A stretch of 64,000 nt of DNA from Bacillus sp. V3B (GTDB lineage Bacteria; Bacillota; Bacilli; Bacillales; Cytobacillaceae). Below the pieces are notes generated by a model that was not told the DNA's origin, searched no databases, and saw only the letters and a program-made list of their open reading frames with translations. Numbering within the stretch: the first letter of the stretch is position 1; every line of letters begins with the position of its first letter. The position numbers were made by a program, and so were the translations under genes. The DNA is taken from the NCBI RefSeq assembly GCF_024494465.1, contig NZ_JAETXM010000015.1:1-64000 (forward strand), in the 5' to 3' direction. Below, piece by piece: positions 9,274 through 18,657 of this stretch.

Positions 9274-9735
9274 TTAACTTCTAATCCGCTTTAACCAAGA
9301 GTAAAAAGAATAGATGACCGTTAAATACAGGGTATAACCCATGAATGAATAAATATGCTTCCATGACTCATGATGAATAAAAAGCCCCCATGCTTCAGCC
9401 TTTTTCTCAATAATAGACATAAAAAGACTTAGAACGAGAATAAGCCCTACTTTTTTCCATAAAGTTACTTTATGGCAGATAAGAAGAAAGAAACCAATCA
9501 GCAGGGGAAGACCAACTAATGTAAAAGTAATATTAATGGAAAATATCTCAGGAAAAGGTCTCATAGGAAAGGAATAAAGACCCTTTCCGACAAAATAAAG
9601 ATCAAGATACGTGCCAAGTAATGAGGCAAGTAGGATAGCGGGAATTAGATTTGAAGCATTTCTAATCCAATAAGGAAATGGTTTTTTTGGTGATTGCTGC
9701 GAATTCAAGTCTTTCGAGTGTTTTGCAATAGTCAT
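9274..9735 (-). CDS. CBO0543-like integral membrane protein
   Basis: About 153 residues with four or five membrane segments and the WGLFIHHESWKHIYSFMGYTLYL region typical of the CBO0543 family of Bacillus and Clostridium membrane proteins. The ATG at 9735 is preceded by GGGGAG five bases upstream. With this start the gene overlaps the 3' end of the upstream DUF2515 gene by 74 bp in another frame, an unusually long overlap that suggests translational coupling. Function unknown. Confidence 0.65.
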   Translation of the reverse strand: MTIAKHSKDLNSQQSPKKPFPYWIRNASNLIPAILLASLLGTYLDLYFVGKGLYSFPMRPFPEIFSINITFTLVGLPLLIGFFLLICHKVTLWKKVGLILVLSLFMSIIEKKAEAWGLFIHHESWKHIYSFMGYTLYLTVIYSFYSWLKRIRS

Positions 9736-10807
9736 CTTCAATCTCCCCATCTACATTTTCTCCAGAATTTATCAAATACTCAATAACCTTCCAATCTTGA
9801 TACCAGTCTGTTATTTCTGCCTGTTTATGCTCTTTATTTTTCCATGCAAATTCGAGTCTAGGACTATAGATACGTGATGATCCTGGAACGATTTTGCATG
9901 ATTTGATCCTTGGTTTTAAAGACTTACCGGGTACTCTTTCATTTATATCATTAAAAATATGTGGCCAGTAATCCTTTCTTGAACCTGAATGGGGCTGATT
10001 ATTTGCCCAATTTTCCATCATTTTTAATCGATATGGATTACCAAATAAAATGCTATACAAACGTTTTCCCAAAAGAATCCGCTCATGTAAACTTTCAAAA
10101 TGATGCAGAGTTTGGCCAACTAATTGTACCTTGCCATTTATTAAATAGGGAAAGAGAATGTGATTCATGGACAGAAAATCCTGTAATTTAAATTCCAATG
10201 TATTGAACACATCTTTTTTGAAAGCAGGGTTTTTAAGTACTCTGGATTCTAAATAACTTTGTTCATTAATGATTAAGGCCACTGTAAGGATATAAGAGTC
10301 TTGTTCCTCCCAAAATTGATCCCAAATAGTTTCCATAAAAATGGAAACATGTAGATGAGGCAACAAGTAAAATAAGTTTTCCCTTCTTTTTATGCTTTCT
10401 TCATAGACCAAAAACTGTGGAAAGGCATCTTGAAAGATCAGCCAATTTCCTCGCTCTAAAAATTCAAAAAATGAAATGCGTTCCTTTTGTGTCAGCAGCC
10501 TTGATAGTAACCCACCTTTTAAATCCGTCATATTCCATCCGCCATTACGAGAGACCATATGTCCTAAAAAAGCCCAATGGATTTCTGGGTGACGATGATA
10601 AAAAGCTAGATACGCTCTTGTTCTTGTCACGTTATTTTTATTCAATAACGTTGTTTGATCTTTAATTTGCTGAACAAGCATTTTTTCTTCCGCTGAACCT
10701 TCTATTTTATGGAAGTGTTTTTTGCTTTTTTTCTTCAACTCCTTCTTTATTTTTATGAGAGACTCAGAGAGTGGTAGTTTTTTCTGCTTCATGAATTTAT
10801 AGAACAT
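9662..10807 (-). CDS. yppC: DUF2515 protein (YppC-like)
   Basis: A 381-residue soluble protein with a basic N-terminus (KKELKKKSKKHFHK) and the conserved stretch TRTRAYLAFYHRHPEIHWAFLGHMVSRNGGWNMTDLKGG, which identifies the DUF2515 (YppC) family. Full length for the family. It diverges from squalene-hopene cyclase across 78 bp, so the two may share a control region. Its role is unknown; I have only the shared intergenic region as a hint of a link to hopanoids. Confidence 0.75.
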   Translation of the reverse strand: MFYKFMKQKKLPLSESLIKIKKELKKKSKKHFHKIEGSAEEKMLVQQIKDQTTLLNKNNVTRTRAYLAFYHRHPEIHWAFLGHMVSRNGGWNMTDLKGGLLSRLLTQKERISFFEFLERGNWLIFQDAFPQFLVYEESIKRRENLFYLLPHLHVSIFMETIWDQFWEEQDSYILTVALIINEQSYLESRVLKNPAFKKDVFNTLEFKLQDFLSMNHILFPYLINGKVQLVGQTLHHFESLHERILLGKRLYSILFGNPYRLKMMENWANNQPHSGSRKDYWPHIFNDINERVPGKSLKPRIKSCKIVPGSSRIYSPRLEFAWKNKEHKQAEITDWYQDWKVIEYLINSGENVDGEIEDDYCKTLERLEFAAITKKTISLLD

Positions 10808-10885
10808 GACAATCCACCCCCTTGATGAATGTTCTTACTGTTATTCGAATATTTATCAGTAAAGGAAATATAAGGGAGAGGGACG

Positions 10886-12790
10886 ATGATGATCAGTCAA
10901 ATTACGAATGGACTAAATAGGATGATAGAAGTCTTAAGACAAGATCAAACTCCCGATGGTTCATGGAACTATCCATTTGAAACGGGAATATCAACAGATT
11001 GTTATATGATCATTTTATTACGATCATTAGAAAATCATGAGGAAAATTTAATTCAACAACTTACCGAGCGAATTATTCGTAAACAAGAAAAAAATGGGGC
11101 ATGGAAACTTTTTGAGGATGAACCGATGGGAAACCTTTCAGCTACAGTAGAAGCTTACTATGCACTCCTCTATTCAGGATATTACACGAAAAAGGACCAA
11201 AGATTACGTGCAGCTAAACAATTCATCTTAGCGAACGGGGGAATTGAAAAAGCCCATCTATTAACAAAAGTCATGCTAGCAATGACGGGCCAGATGAAAT
11301 GGCCTAATGTAATTCTCCTTCCCATTGAAATGATTTTACTTCCGCCTTCTTTTCCTGTGAATTTTTATCACTTTTCTGTATTTGGAAGAGCCAACCTGAC
11401 TCCGATCATGATTCTGGCTGACCATAAATTCCGTTTAAAAAACGAGAAAAGTCCCAATCTATCAGATTTATTCATAGGCAAGTATAATGGACAAATAAAT
11501 CAGTCATTTAACTTTAGGGAATCTGAAGAATGGCCTTCACTCCATTCTTTTTTAGAAAAAGGAATCAAAAGTTTAATAGGGCTACCAGGTCATCTTCATC
11601 AACTTGCAACAGAACAGGCAAAACAATATATGCTTGCCCGCATAGAACCAGATGGAACGTTTTTAAGCTATTTTAGCTCCACCTTTTTGATGATCTTTTC
11701 CTTACTATCCCTTGGATATTCAAAAAATGACCCGATCATCATAAAAGCAGTAAACGGTTTAAAATCAATGAAGTGTGAAATTGATGGATTGCCTCATATG
11801 CAATATACAACAGCAACTGTCTGGAATACATCCTTAATTAATTTTGTTTTACAGGAAGTGGGGATTTCAGCAACAGATCCTGTAGTGAAAAAGGCTAATG
11901 GTTATTTACTCAGTCGGCAGCACTATCAATACGGTGATTGGGTTGTTCACAATCCATCTGGGTTTCCAGGAGGATGGGGATTCTCAGACATCAATACAAT
12001 TCAACCAGATATTGATGACACAACCGCTTCACTGAGATCGATTGCAAGAAATGTGCAGAATGACTCAAAGTATCGTCAATCTTGGGAAAAAGGGGTCCTT
12101 TGGGTTTTATCGATGCAAAATGCGGATGGAGGATGGCCTAGTTTTGAAAAAAATACGAATAATCGATTGCTGCAACTGTTACCCATCGAAGGTGCAGAAT
12201 TTCTCATCATGGATCCATCATCTGCAGACTTAACCGGAAGAACACTAGAATTTCTCGGTTCTTATACGAATCTCTCAAAAAATCATTCAGCCATCAGAGC
12301 AGGTGTCAAGTGGTTAATTAAAAATCAGGAACACAATGGTTCATGGTATGGACGATGGGGAATTTGTTATATTTACGGGACATGGGCAGCGATTACGGGA
12401 TTAAAAGCTGTTGGCGTACTACCAGTAAATCACTCCATTTCAAAAGCAGTCACATGGTTGAAAGAAATACAGAACAGTGATGGAGGCTGGGGAGAATCAT
12501 GTAAAAGTGATAAAGAAAAAAAGTATGTTCCATTAAAAACAAGTACACTAACCCATACAGCATGGGCTGTTGATGCCCTGATTGCATCGTCTGAAAAACC
12601 AACAAAAGCAATCAAGAGGGGGATCGAATATTTATTGGAAAATATAGATAGTAACGATTGGACGACAACCTATCCAAAAGGTCAAGGAATGGCGGGGGCC
12701 TTTTATATACATTATCATAGTTACCGTTATATTTTTCCATTACTTGCTCTATCACATTATCAAAATAAGTATTCAGTACAACAGAGATGA
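10886..12790 (+). CDS. sqhC: Squalene-hopene cyclase
   Basis: A 634-residue class II terpene cyclase that folds squalene, or a related linear terpene, into a pentacyclic hopanoid at the membrane. The catalytic DxDD acid motif is at D375-D378 (QPDIDDTTAS). Several QW repeats are visible: QNADGGWPSF, QEHNGSWYGRWG and QNSDGGWGES. The length equals that of known enzymes (about 630). The two adjacent ATGs at 10886 and 10889 follow GGGAGAGGG. No other terpene gene lies beside it. In Bacillus the related enzyme makes sesquarterpenes (sporulenes), so the product could be that rather than hopene. Confidence 0.9.
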   Translation: MMISQITNGLNRMIEVLRQDQTPDGSWNYPFETGISTDCYMIILLRSLENHEENLIQQLTERIIRKQEKNGAWKLFEDEPMGNLSATVEAYYALLYSGYYTKKDQRLRAAKQFILANGGIEKAHLLTKVMLAMTGQMKWPNVILLPIEMILLPPSFPVNFYHFSVFGRANLTPIMILADHKFRLKNEKSPNLSDLFIGKYNGQINQSFNFRESEEWPSLHSFLEKGIKSLIGLPGHLHQLATEQAKQYMLARIEPDGTFLSYFSSTFLMIFSLLSLGYSKNDPIIIKAVNGLKSMKCEIDGLPHMQYTTATVWNTSLINFVLQEVGISATDPVVKKANGYLLSRQHYQYGDWVVHNPSGFPGGWGFSDINTIQPDIDDTTASLRSIARNVQNDSKYRQSWEKGVLWVLSMQNADGGWPSFEKNTNNRLLQLLPIEGAEFLIMDPSSADLTGRTLEFLGSYTNLSKNHSAIRAGVKWLIKNQEHNGSWYGRWGICYIYGTWAAITGLKAVGVLPVNHSISKAVTWLKEIQNSDGGWGESCKSDKEKKYVPLKTSTLTHTAWAVDALIASSEKPTKAIKRGIEYLLENIDSNDWTTTYPKGQGMAGAFYIHYHSYRYIFPLLALSHYQNKYSVQQR

Positions 12791-12839
12791 AACCCCGCTC
12801 CCATTTAGTGGAATGGAAGGGTTTAGTTGATAAATGTGA

Positions 12840-12889
12840 CATCACAAAGAGGAAAGTAGTCATAAGCCGCTTCCTCTTTGTGATGTTTT
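12840..12889. terminator. Hairpin terminator between convergent genes
   Basis: A 15-bp perfect stem, CATCACAAAGAGGAA (12840-12854) with its complement at 12871-12885, then TTTTA. It lies between sqhC and the convergent LysR gene and probably works for both. Confidence 0.8.
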
Positions 12890-12918
12890 AAGTCTTAAAA
12901 GTGGCAAGAGATAGAAAG

Positions 12919-13806
12919 TTATTTTTTTATTTCATGATTAATAATAGAATAAATAATTCTCTTGATATGTTGTTCAATCAATGTATTTTCTTTATATTGA
13001 ACAAAAATCTTATTTGGTATTTTATTGATTTTTTCAATATTTTTAACGAGTAGATTATTTACTTTTAGGTTATCGATTCCAAGTGATGCAGTTATTCCTA
13101 CACCTATCCCGCTCTCAACCACGCTTTTTACCATTTCGTTATTGCCCATTTCAATTCGTTTGATATCTCGTATGCCGGTCAGTTGTTGCTCGACTTCAGT
13201 CCAAAGGGGAGTATGTCGCTGGTAACAAATGAGTGTCTCTCCTTGTAAATCATTCGGTGTAATCGTTTCACAATCAGCTAGCCGATGATTTTCCCCACAA
13301 ATCAAAACTAATTGATCATCAAATAAATGTTCGGAAATAATATTGGGTTTATGTGAAACAAAATTCCGCGTAAAGACTAGATCAAGTTCTCCAGATTCTA
13401 TTTGTTCCGTTAGACGCATAGAATCTTTGCCTTCAAAGATTGAAACTTCTAGGTTATCAATGGATAAAATAGAAGTAATGACTTCTGTTATAAAGGAATA
13501 GGAGAAGCCAGGCGAAAAACCAATTTTTAACTTTTGATATTTAGAAGATCTAGTAGCTTCCTTTGAATGGATCATATTCGCAAGGATACTACTTGCATAC
13601 TCCTCAAAAGTGATTCCTTCTTTTGATAGGACTAAGTTCTTTCCATCCTTTTCAAATAAAATACAATCTAATTCATTTTCTAAATTTTTAATTCTAGAAG
13701 AAACTGTCGGTTGAGAGACATGTAAAATCTCCGCAGCCTTCGTATAATTTTTATGCTTAATAACTGTAAAGAATGTTTCTAGCTGAATCGTATCCATATT
13801 TGTCAC
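12919..13806 (-). CDS. LysR-family transcriptional regulator
   Basis: A 295-residue LysR-type regulator. Residues 1-60 hold the winged helix-turn-helix (ETFFTVIKHKNYTKAAEILHVSQPTVSSRIKNLENEL). The rest is the two-lobed effector domain. It is transcribed away from the aromatic-degradation genes that start at 14147, the usual layout for a LysR activator of a divergent catabolic operon. The inducer is probably an aromatic substrate or pathway intermediate; this is inference from position. Confidence 0.85.
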   Translation of the reverse strand: MTNMDTIQLETFFTVIKHKNYTKAAEILHVSQPTVSSRIKNLENELDCILFEKDGKNLVLSKEGITFEEYASSILANMIHSKEATRSSKYQKLKIGFSPGFSYSFITEVITSILSIDNLEVSIFEGKDSMRLTEQIESGELDLVFTRNFVSHKPNIISEHLFDDQLVLICGENHRLADCETITPNDLQGETLICYQRHTPLWTEVEQQLTGIRDIKRIEMGNNEMVKSVVESGIGVGITASLGIDNLKVNNLLVKNIEKINKIPNKIFVQYKENTLIEQHIKRIIYSIINHEIKK

Positions 13807-14146
13807 TCCTACCTATTGACATCTATTAAATTAACTCCATTTATGATTAAATGTTAGCAAAGGAAAAACTTTGGGAAAAGCCTTAAATCGGTAAGTTTTT
13901 TCTGTTAGATTTTTCTGAAAATATAGAATATACTTTAATTAAGCAAAAGAGATAGAAAATATTCAATTCTATCTTTTCTATACAACATTAGTATGTTATC
14001 AAAATAATGATCTGTAAAGAGGTGTTGAAGTTTAAATGAGCTTGTACATTTAGAAAAATTAGTTTAAATGCGATTACAGTAAAGTCAAAAACAAATACAG
14101 CAAGACAATGAAGCTTTAACAAAATCATACTATGAGGTGAAGGTAA
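13807..14146. promoter_or_regulatory. Divergent control region of the aromatic cluster
   Basis: A 340-bp AT-rich region between the LysR gene and the hydrolase gene. It contains an inverted repeat AGATAGAA (13950-13957) and TTCTATCT (13967-13974) spaced by 9 bases, which could be a LysR-type site. No coding frame with a ribosome site is apparent. The operator assignment is inference. Confidence 0.4.
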
Positions 14147-14965
14147 ATGGATAACTCTAAATATATAGACGTAAATGGGATTTCAACACATTATCATGAA
14201 AGTGGAGAAGGTGAACCTGTACTATTAATACACGGCTCAGGTCCAGGGGTCACTGCTTGGGCGAACTGGAGATTAATTATACCAAAGTTATCGGAAAACT
14301 TCCATGTGTTTGCACCTGATATTGTTGGCTTTGGTTATACAGAAAGACCCGAAGATATCGAATACGGTGTCGATACCTGGACGGATCACTTAATTCAATT
14401 TATAGAAGAGATCGGTCAAAGCCGAGTGCATATTATTGGAAACTCGCTTGGTGGAGCTCTAGCGTTACATATTGCAAATAAAAGACCGGATTTAGTTGAT
14501 AAGATGGTGCTAATGGGTGCTGCCGGTTTACCATTTAAAATGACGTATGGATTAGATAAAGTATGGGGTTATGAGCCAAGTGTAGAAAATATGAAAAAAC
14601 TTTTAGAAATCTTTGCCTATGATCAAGACTTTGCCACAGATGATTTAGCAGAGTTACGGTATCAAGCAAGCATCCAACCAGGTCTTCAAGAAGCATTTTC
14701 AAAAATGTTTGCTGAACCACGTCAAGAAAAATTAAATCAATTAGCCTTGCCAGAGGAACAAATCAAAAAAATTAATCATCAAGTATTAATGATTCATGGA
14801 AAGGACGATATCGTTGTTCCTTTTAAAGAAACAAGCTTAAAGTTTTTAGAACTCCTTCCAAATTCGGAGCTACATGTATTTTCCAACTGTGGTCATTGGA
14901 CACAAATTGAGAAAAAAGATGAATTTGCTCAACTATGTGAAAGTTTCTTTCTCCGTAGTGAGTGA
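14147..14965 (+). CDS. Alpha/beta hydrolase, meta-cleavage product hydrolase type
   Basis: A 272-residue alpha/beta hydrolase resembling C-C bond hydrolases (BphD/XylF/TodF class) that split the yellow ring-fission product of extradiol dioxygenases. It has the oxyanion segment HGSGPGVTAWANWR (residues 29-42), the nucleophile elbow GNSLGG with S100, the acid in GKDD (D220 or D221) and H250 in NCGHW. The start follows GAGGTGAAGG. It is the first gene of the cluster and matches the extradiol dioxygenase encoded at its end. The exact substrate is not predictable. Confidence 0.85.
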   Translation: MDNSKYIDVNGISTHYHESGEGEPVLLIHGSGPGVTAWANWRLIIPKLSENFHVFAPDIVGFGYTERPEDIEYGVDTWTDHLIQFIEEIGQSRVHIIGNSLGGALALHIANKRPDLVDKMVLMGAAGLPFKMTYGLDKVWGYEPSVENMKKLLEIFAYDQDFATDDLAELRYQASIQPGLQEAFSKMFAEPRQEKLNQLALPEEQIKKINHQVLMIHGKDDIVVPFKETSLKFLELLPNSELHVFSNCGHWTQIEKKDEFAQLCESFFLRSE

Positions 14966-15000
14966 GACTAGTCATTAACATAAATCAGTAAAATGAAAAC

Positions 15001-15044
15001 AATTCGATATAAGTTCATTAAAACAAATGAACTTATATCGAATT
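15001..15044. repeat. Perfect 19-bp inverted repeat
   Basis: AATTCGATATAAGTTCATT (15001-15019) is exactly repeated in inverse at 15026-15044 around the loop AAAACA. There is no T-run, so it is not a normal terminator. It lies in the 234-bp gap between the hydrolase and dehydrogenase genes and could be an mRNA-processing or stability hairpin. Confidence 0.7.
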
Positions 15045-15199
15045 CACTGATCCTATAAGAAAACAAGTGAAGTTAAAAACTTGTTAATTAAAAACACCAG
15101 TAATGTAAACGGTTTCTAATAGATGCTTTGATATTCAACTATTAATCTAACTTCCATTATATATTTTGTACACTCATATGAAAAGAGGCGATATAAGTT

Positions 15200-15976
15200 A
15201 TGCCCATTCAATCAGATAACCGTTCTTTAAAAGGAAAAGTTGCCATCGTGACAGGTTCTTCACGAGGTATCGGAAAAGCAGTTGCCCTAACCCTTTCGAA
15301 AGAGGGAGTAAAAGTTCTGATTACCGGAACAGAGGAAGAACGAACGAAGAAAGCTGTAGAGGAAATAGCTAAACAAACTGGTTCAGACATTGACTATTTT
15401 GTTGGAGACCTCTCGAAAGAAGAAAACGTAGTCGCTATGACAGAAAAAGCAATAAAGCGATGGGATAAAATAGATATTCTCGTTAATAATGCAGGTGGTG
15501 GAGTGATCCTCCCATTCTTAGAGCATAATGCAGAAACACTGAAACGAACCATTGATCGAAATCTATGGACTTGCGTCTGGTCTTGTCATAAAGTTCTTCC
15601 TTATATGATTCAACAAAATCATGGAAGAATCATTAATATCGGTGCAGATTCTGTCCGAAATGGGTTATGGGATCATGCCGCATACAATGCAGCAAAAGGC
15701 GGGGTTCATGCTTTAACAACTGGTTTGGCCAGGGAATTTGCCCAATATGATATTACCATAAATACAATCGCACCCCCTGCAGTTGAATCTGAACCATTAG
15801 AAAATATCAGAAAAAGCGATCCAGAATTAGCTGAAAAATATGTTGGGATTATTCCAAAAGGCAGAGGGGCCTATGAGGAAGAGATTGCTGATTCTGTATG
15901 GTATTTAGCGACAGAGAAAGCTGGATTTATTACAGGGCAAGTCATTAGTGTGAATGGCGGAAGTACGATGTTATAA
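15200..15976 (+). CDS. SDR oxidoreductase, probable cis-dihydrodiol dehydrogenase
   Basis: A 258-residue classical short-chain dehydrogenase. It has the cofactor loop TGSSRGIG (18-25), NNAGGG, and catalytic Y162 and K166 (YNAAKGG); the C-terminus GFITGQVISVNGGSTML is typical. Within a Rieske dioxygenase cluster the natural role is to oxidise the cis-dihydrodiol to a catechol with NAD+, supplying the extradiol enzyme. The SDR family is broad, so this rests on context. The ATG follows AGAGGCGAT. Confidence 0.8.
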   Translation: MPIQSDNRSLKGKVAIVTGSSRGIGKAVALTLSKEGVKVLITGTEEERTKKAVEEIAKQTGSDIDYFVGDLSKEENVVAMTEKAIKRWDKIDILVNNAGGGVILPFLEHNAETLKRTIDRNLWTCVWSCHKVLPYMIQQNHGRIINIGADSVRNGLWDHAAYNAAKGGVHALTTGLAREFAQYDITINTIAPPAVESEPLENIRKSDPELAEKYVGIIPKGRGAYEEEIADSVWYLATEKAGFITGQVISVNGGSTML

Positions 15977-16024
15977 GGAATAGATTGTAAGGGTAATCCA
16001 GCGAAAGGGGAGGTAGAAAAACGA

Positions 16025-16816
16025 TTGATTATAGATGTTCATACCCATTTTGTCCCTGAAAACTTGCCAACAATGGCAGGAAGACTTGGTGGAGATAGGT
16101 GGTCAGCAACAAAGTGTGTTTGTGGGAAATCACATGATAAACAGGTGATGATATCCGGTAAAAATTTTAGAACGATTACAGACCAATGTTAGAGTCCTAA
16201 GCGCAGAATCGAAGATATGGATCATGAAAATGTGAACATACAAGTATTATCGCCTATGCCAGAATTGTTGTCCTATTGGTTTAGTGCGAATGATACTCTT
16301 GACTTCTCACGTCATATCAACTTTCAACTATCGGAATTTATAGCATCAAGCCCAGATCGTTTTTGGGGACTAGGAATGGTTCCATTACAAGATCCTGAAT
16401 TAGCGGCAAAAATCGGATTTCCAACAGAAAATGCATTAGCCGTCGCTTCACTGATTACAGGGGGAATACTAGAAAAATCCCCTAACCTAAAAGTATTTGT
16501 TAGTCATGGTGGCGGAACGATTTCTACTATATTACCACGATTAAATTATGGCTGGGAAACGATGGAGGATATGAAAAAGATATGTCCTGAGCCCCCAATC
16601 CATTACGCACAGAAGATTTTTTACGATACATTAGTCTATGACACTCGTACTTTAAACTATTTAATCGAAACGGTTGGAACCAGTCAATTAATGATTGGAT
16701 CTGATTATCCATTTGTCATTCGAGAGAAATTCCCTGGTCATTGGCTCGATCATTTAAACATCAGTGAAGAAGATAAAGAGGGTATTAGAAATAAGAATGC
16801 ACTTAATTTTTTCTGA
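16025..16816 (+). pseudogene. Broken ACMSD-like amidohydrolase (decarboxylase) gene
   Basis: The frame starts at a TTG (16025) after GGGGAGG and encodes the metal-binding DVHTHFVP start of the amidohydrolase-2 family (2-amino-3-carboxymuconate-6-semialdehyde decarboxylase type). It stops at codon 56 (TAG, 16190-16192), in ITDQC-stop-SPKRRIEDMD, where relatives usually have Trp. The same frame then continues to 16816 with QVLSPMPELLSYWF, the SHGGG metal site and GSDYPF. A second defect follows VPLQDPELAAK: about 100 residues found in relatives are missing before IGFPTENALAVA. Total length is about 263 codons against some 330. Probably inactive. Confidence 0.85.
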
Positions 16817-16890
16817 ATATTTAGTAAATAATTACACCCGTAAATTACTTTTCTATTATGAATAAACAATCATTTTCAGGAGGGACTCTA

Positions 16891-18159
16891 ATGAAAAAGT
16901 ATATTGTTGATGACAAGTTAAATTCTGAGTTTTTAGTCCATCGTAGTGTATTTACTGAACAGGAAATTCTAGAAGCAGAACGAGATGAAATTTTCAGTAA
17001 ATGTTGGTTATTTATTGGACATGAATCGGAGGTACAAAACAAGGGTGATTTTCATCGAAAAAAAGTAGGTGGTCGAAATTTACTATTCACACGTGGAAGT
17101 GATGGAGTTGTTAGAGCCTTGTATAATTCTTGTTCACACCGTGGTGCATTAGTTTGTCGAGAAAATAAAGGAAACGCAAAAGTATTTAGATGCTTTTATC
17201 ACGCTTGGAGCTTTAATAATAAAGGTGAATTAGTGGGAATGCCTGGTAAAGAGGCTTTTCCAGAAACTTTTAACTGTGATGGGGCTAAAAATCTCCAAGA
17301 AGTAGCACGATTTGAAAATTTCCGTGGTTTCTACTTTGTTAATTTTGATAAAAATGCGATTTCTTTAGAAGATTATTTAGGAAACGCAAAAGAATATCTT
17401 GAATTAATAGCAGACCAATCAGATTTAGGAATGGAAGTTTTAGAGGAACCCCAACAATACAGTGTACGGGCAAATTGGAAGTTATTAGCTGAAAATAGTG
17501 TGGATTCCTATCATGGAATGCCAACACATAAGACTTATTTCGATATCGTTGCTACTCGTGGTGGTGAATTATCAAAGGAGGATCTTAAAGGTGTTGGAAA
17601 TGATTTAGGAAATGGACATGGGGTGGTTGAATACAAAGCTCCATGGGGAAGACCAGTTGCAAAATGGATACCTGCTTGGGGAGAAGAAGGCAAGAGAGAA
17701 ACCGATGAAATAAAAGCTAAGTTAACCGAAAAGTTTGGAGAGGAACGAGCAGACAGGATCGCTACGTATAACCGTAATCTATTAATATTTCCAAACTTAG
17801 TTATCAATGACATTATGGCGATTACGATCAGAACTTTTTATCCAACCGAACCGGAGTATATGGAAGTAACCGCCTATGCTTTAGCATCAAAAGGAGAAAC
17901 GGATCAATTTAGATATAGAAGAAATGATAATTTCTTAGAATTCATAGGTCCAGGCGGATTTGCGACGCCAGATGATAATGAAGCACTTGAGTTGTGTCAA
18001 GAAGGCTTCTTAAATAATAAAGAAGTAGAATGGAATGATATTTCCAAAGGGATGATGAGGGAACAGCCTGAATCAAATGATGAAGAACAAATGCGTGCCT
18101 TCTGGAGACAATGGAATACCATTATGTCCCAAAAAGAAACTGGGAGGGTTCACGTATGA
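16891..18159 (+). CDS. Aromatic-ring-hydroxylating dioxygenase, large (alpha) subunit
   Basis: The 422-residue catalytic subunit of a Rieske non-haem iron oxygenase that adds O2 across an aromatic ring. The Rieske [2Fe-2S] ligands are C81 and H83 (CSHRG) and C101 and H104 (CFYHAW). The mononuclear iron histidines are H208 and H213 in DSYHGMPTH. The start is the ATG at 16891, because AGGAGGG lies 6 bases before it; the in-frame ATG at 16858 has no such site. Its stop overlaps the beta subunit start (ATGA). No ferredoxin or ferredoxin reductase gene is present in the cluster, so electrons must come from elsewhere. Confidence 0.9.
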   Translation: MKKYIVDDKLNSEFLVHRSVFTEQEILEAERDEIFSKCWLFIGHESEVQNKGDFHRKKVGGRNLLFTRGSDGVVRALYNSCSHRGALVCRENKGNAKVFRCFYHAWSFNNKGELVGMPGKEAFPETFNCDGAKNLQEVARFENFRGFYFVNFDKNAISLEDYLGNAKEYLELIADQSDLGMEVLEEPQQYSVRANWKLLAENSVDSYHGMPTHKTYFDIVATRGGELSKEDLKGVGNDLGNGHGVVEYKAPWGRPVAKWIPAWGEEGKRETDEIKAKLTEKFGEERADRIATYNRNLLIFPNLVINDIMAITIRTFYPTEPEYMEVTAYALASKGETDQFRYRRNDNFLEFIGPGGFATPDDNEALELCQEGFLNNKEVEWNDISKGMMREQPESNDEEQMRAFWRQWNTIMSQKETGRVHV

Positions 18160-18635
18160 ATATAACACGTCAAGAAATTGAAGCGTTTTTATATCAAGAG
18201 GCAGAATTACTGGATACCTGGCAAATGCAAGAATGGGCAGATTTATTTTCAACAGAGGGAACTTATGTGATTCCGCCAATTGGAAGTCCTGATGCAGATT
18301 TTAAAACGTCACTATTCTTAGTTCATGATGATCGTGCACGTCTAGAACAAAGGGCTTTACGTTTGTTGAAAAAAGAAGCCCATGTTGAATATCCACATTC
18401 ACAGACTCTTCATAATGTGAGTAATGTAAGAATCGTGAATAATACAGAGGATGTGGTATCTGTAAGATGTAATTTTACAGCTTATCGTGCAAAACGTGAT
18501 TTTCTTGATACGTATGTGGGTGTTAACGAATACGAATTTGTGAAAGAAGACGGCAAATTAAAAATTAAGTCTAAGAAAGTAATTCTTAAATTAGAAGCTT
18601 TACGTCCACAAGGAAAAGTAAGCATTATTTTATAA
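18156..18635 (+). CDS. Aromatic-ring-hydroxylating dioxygenase, small (beta) subunit
   Basis: The 159-residue structural subunit of the Rieske dioxygenase, an NTF2-like fold (EAFLYQEAELLDTWQMQEWADLFSTEGTYVIPP, later RCNFTAYRAKRDFLDTYVGVNEYEF). The ATG at 18156 overlaps the alpha-subunit stop and follows GGGAGGG. A start at 18111 would lie inside the alpha gene without a ribosome site. Tight coupling to alpha supports an alpha3-beta3 enzyme. Confidence 0.88.
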   Translation: MNITRQEIEAFLYQEAELLDTWQMQEWADLFSTEGTYVIPPIGSPDADFKTSLFLVHDDRARLEQRALRLLKKEAHVEYPHSQTLHNVSNVRIVNNTEDVVSVRCNFTAYRAKRDFLDTYVGVNEYEFVKEDGKLKIKSKKVILKLEALRPQGKVSIIL

Positions 18636-18657
18636 AAAGAAAAGGTGGTTGATATAT

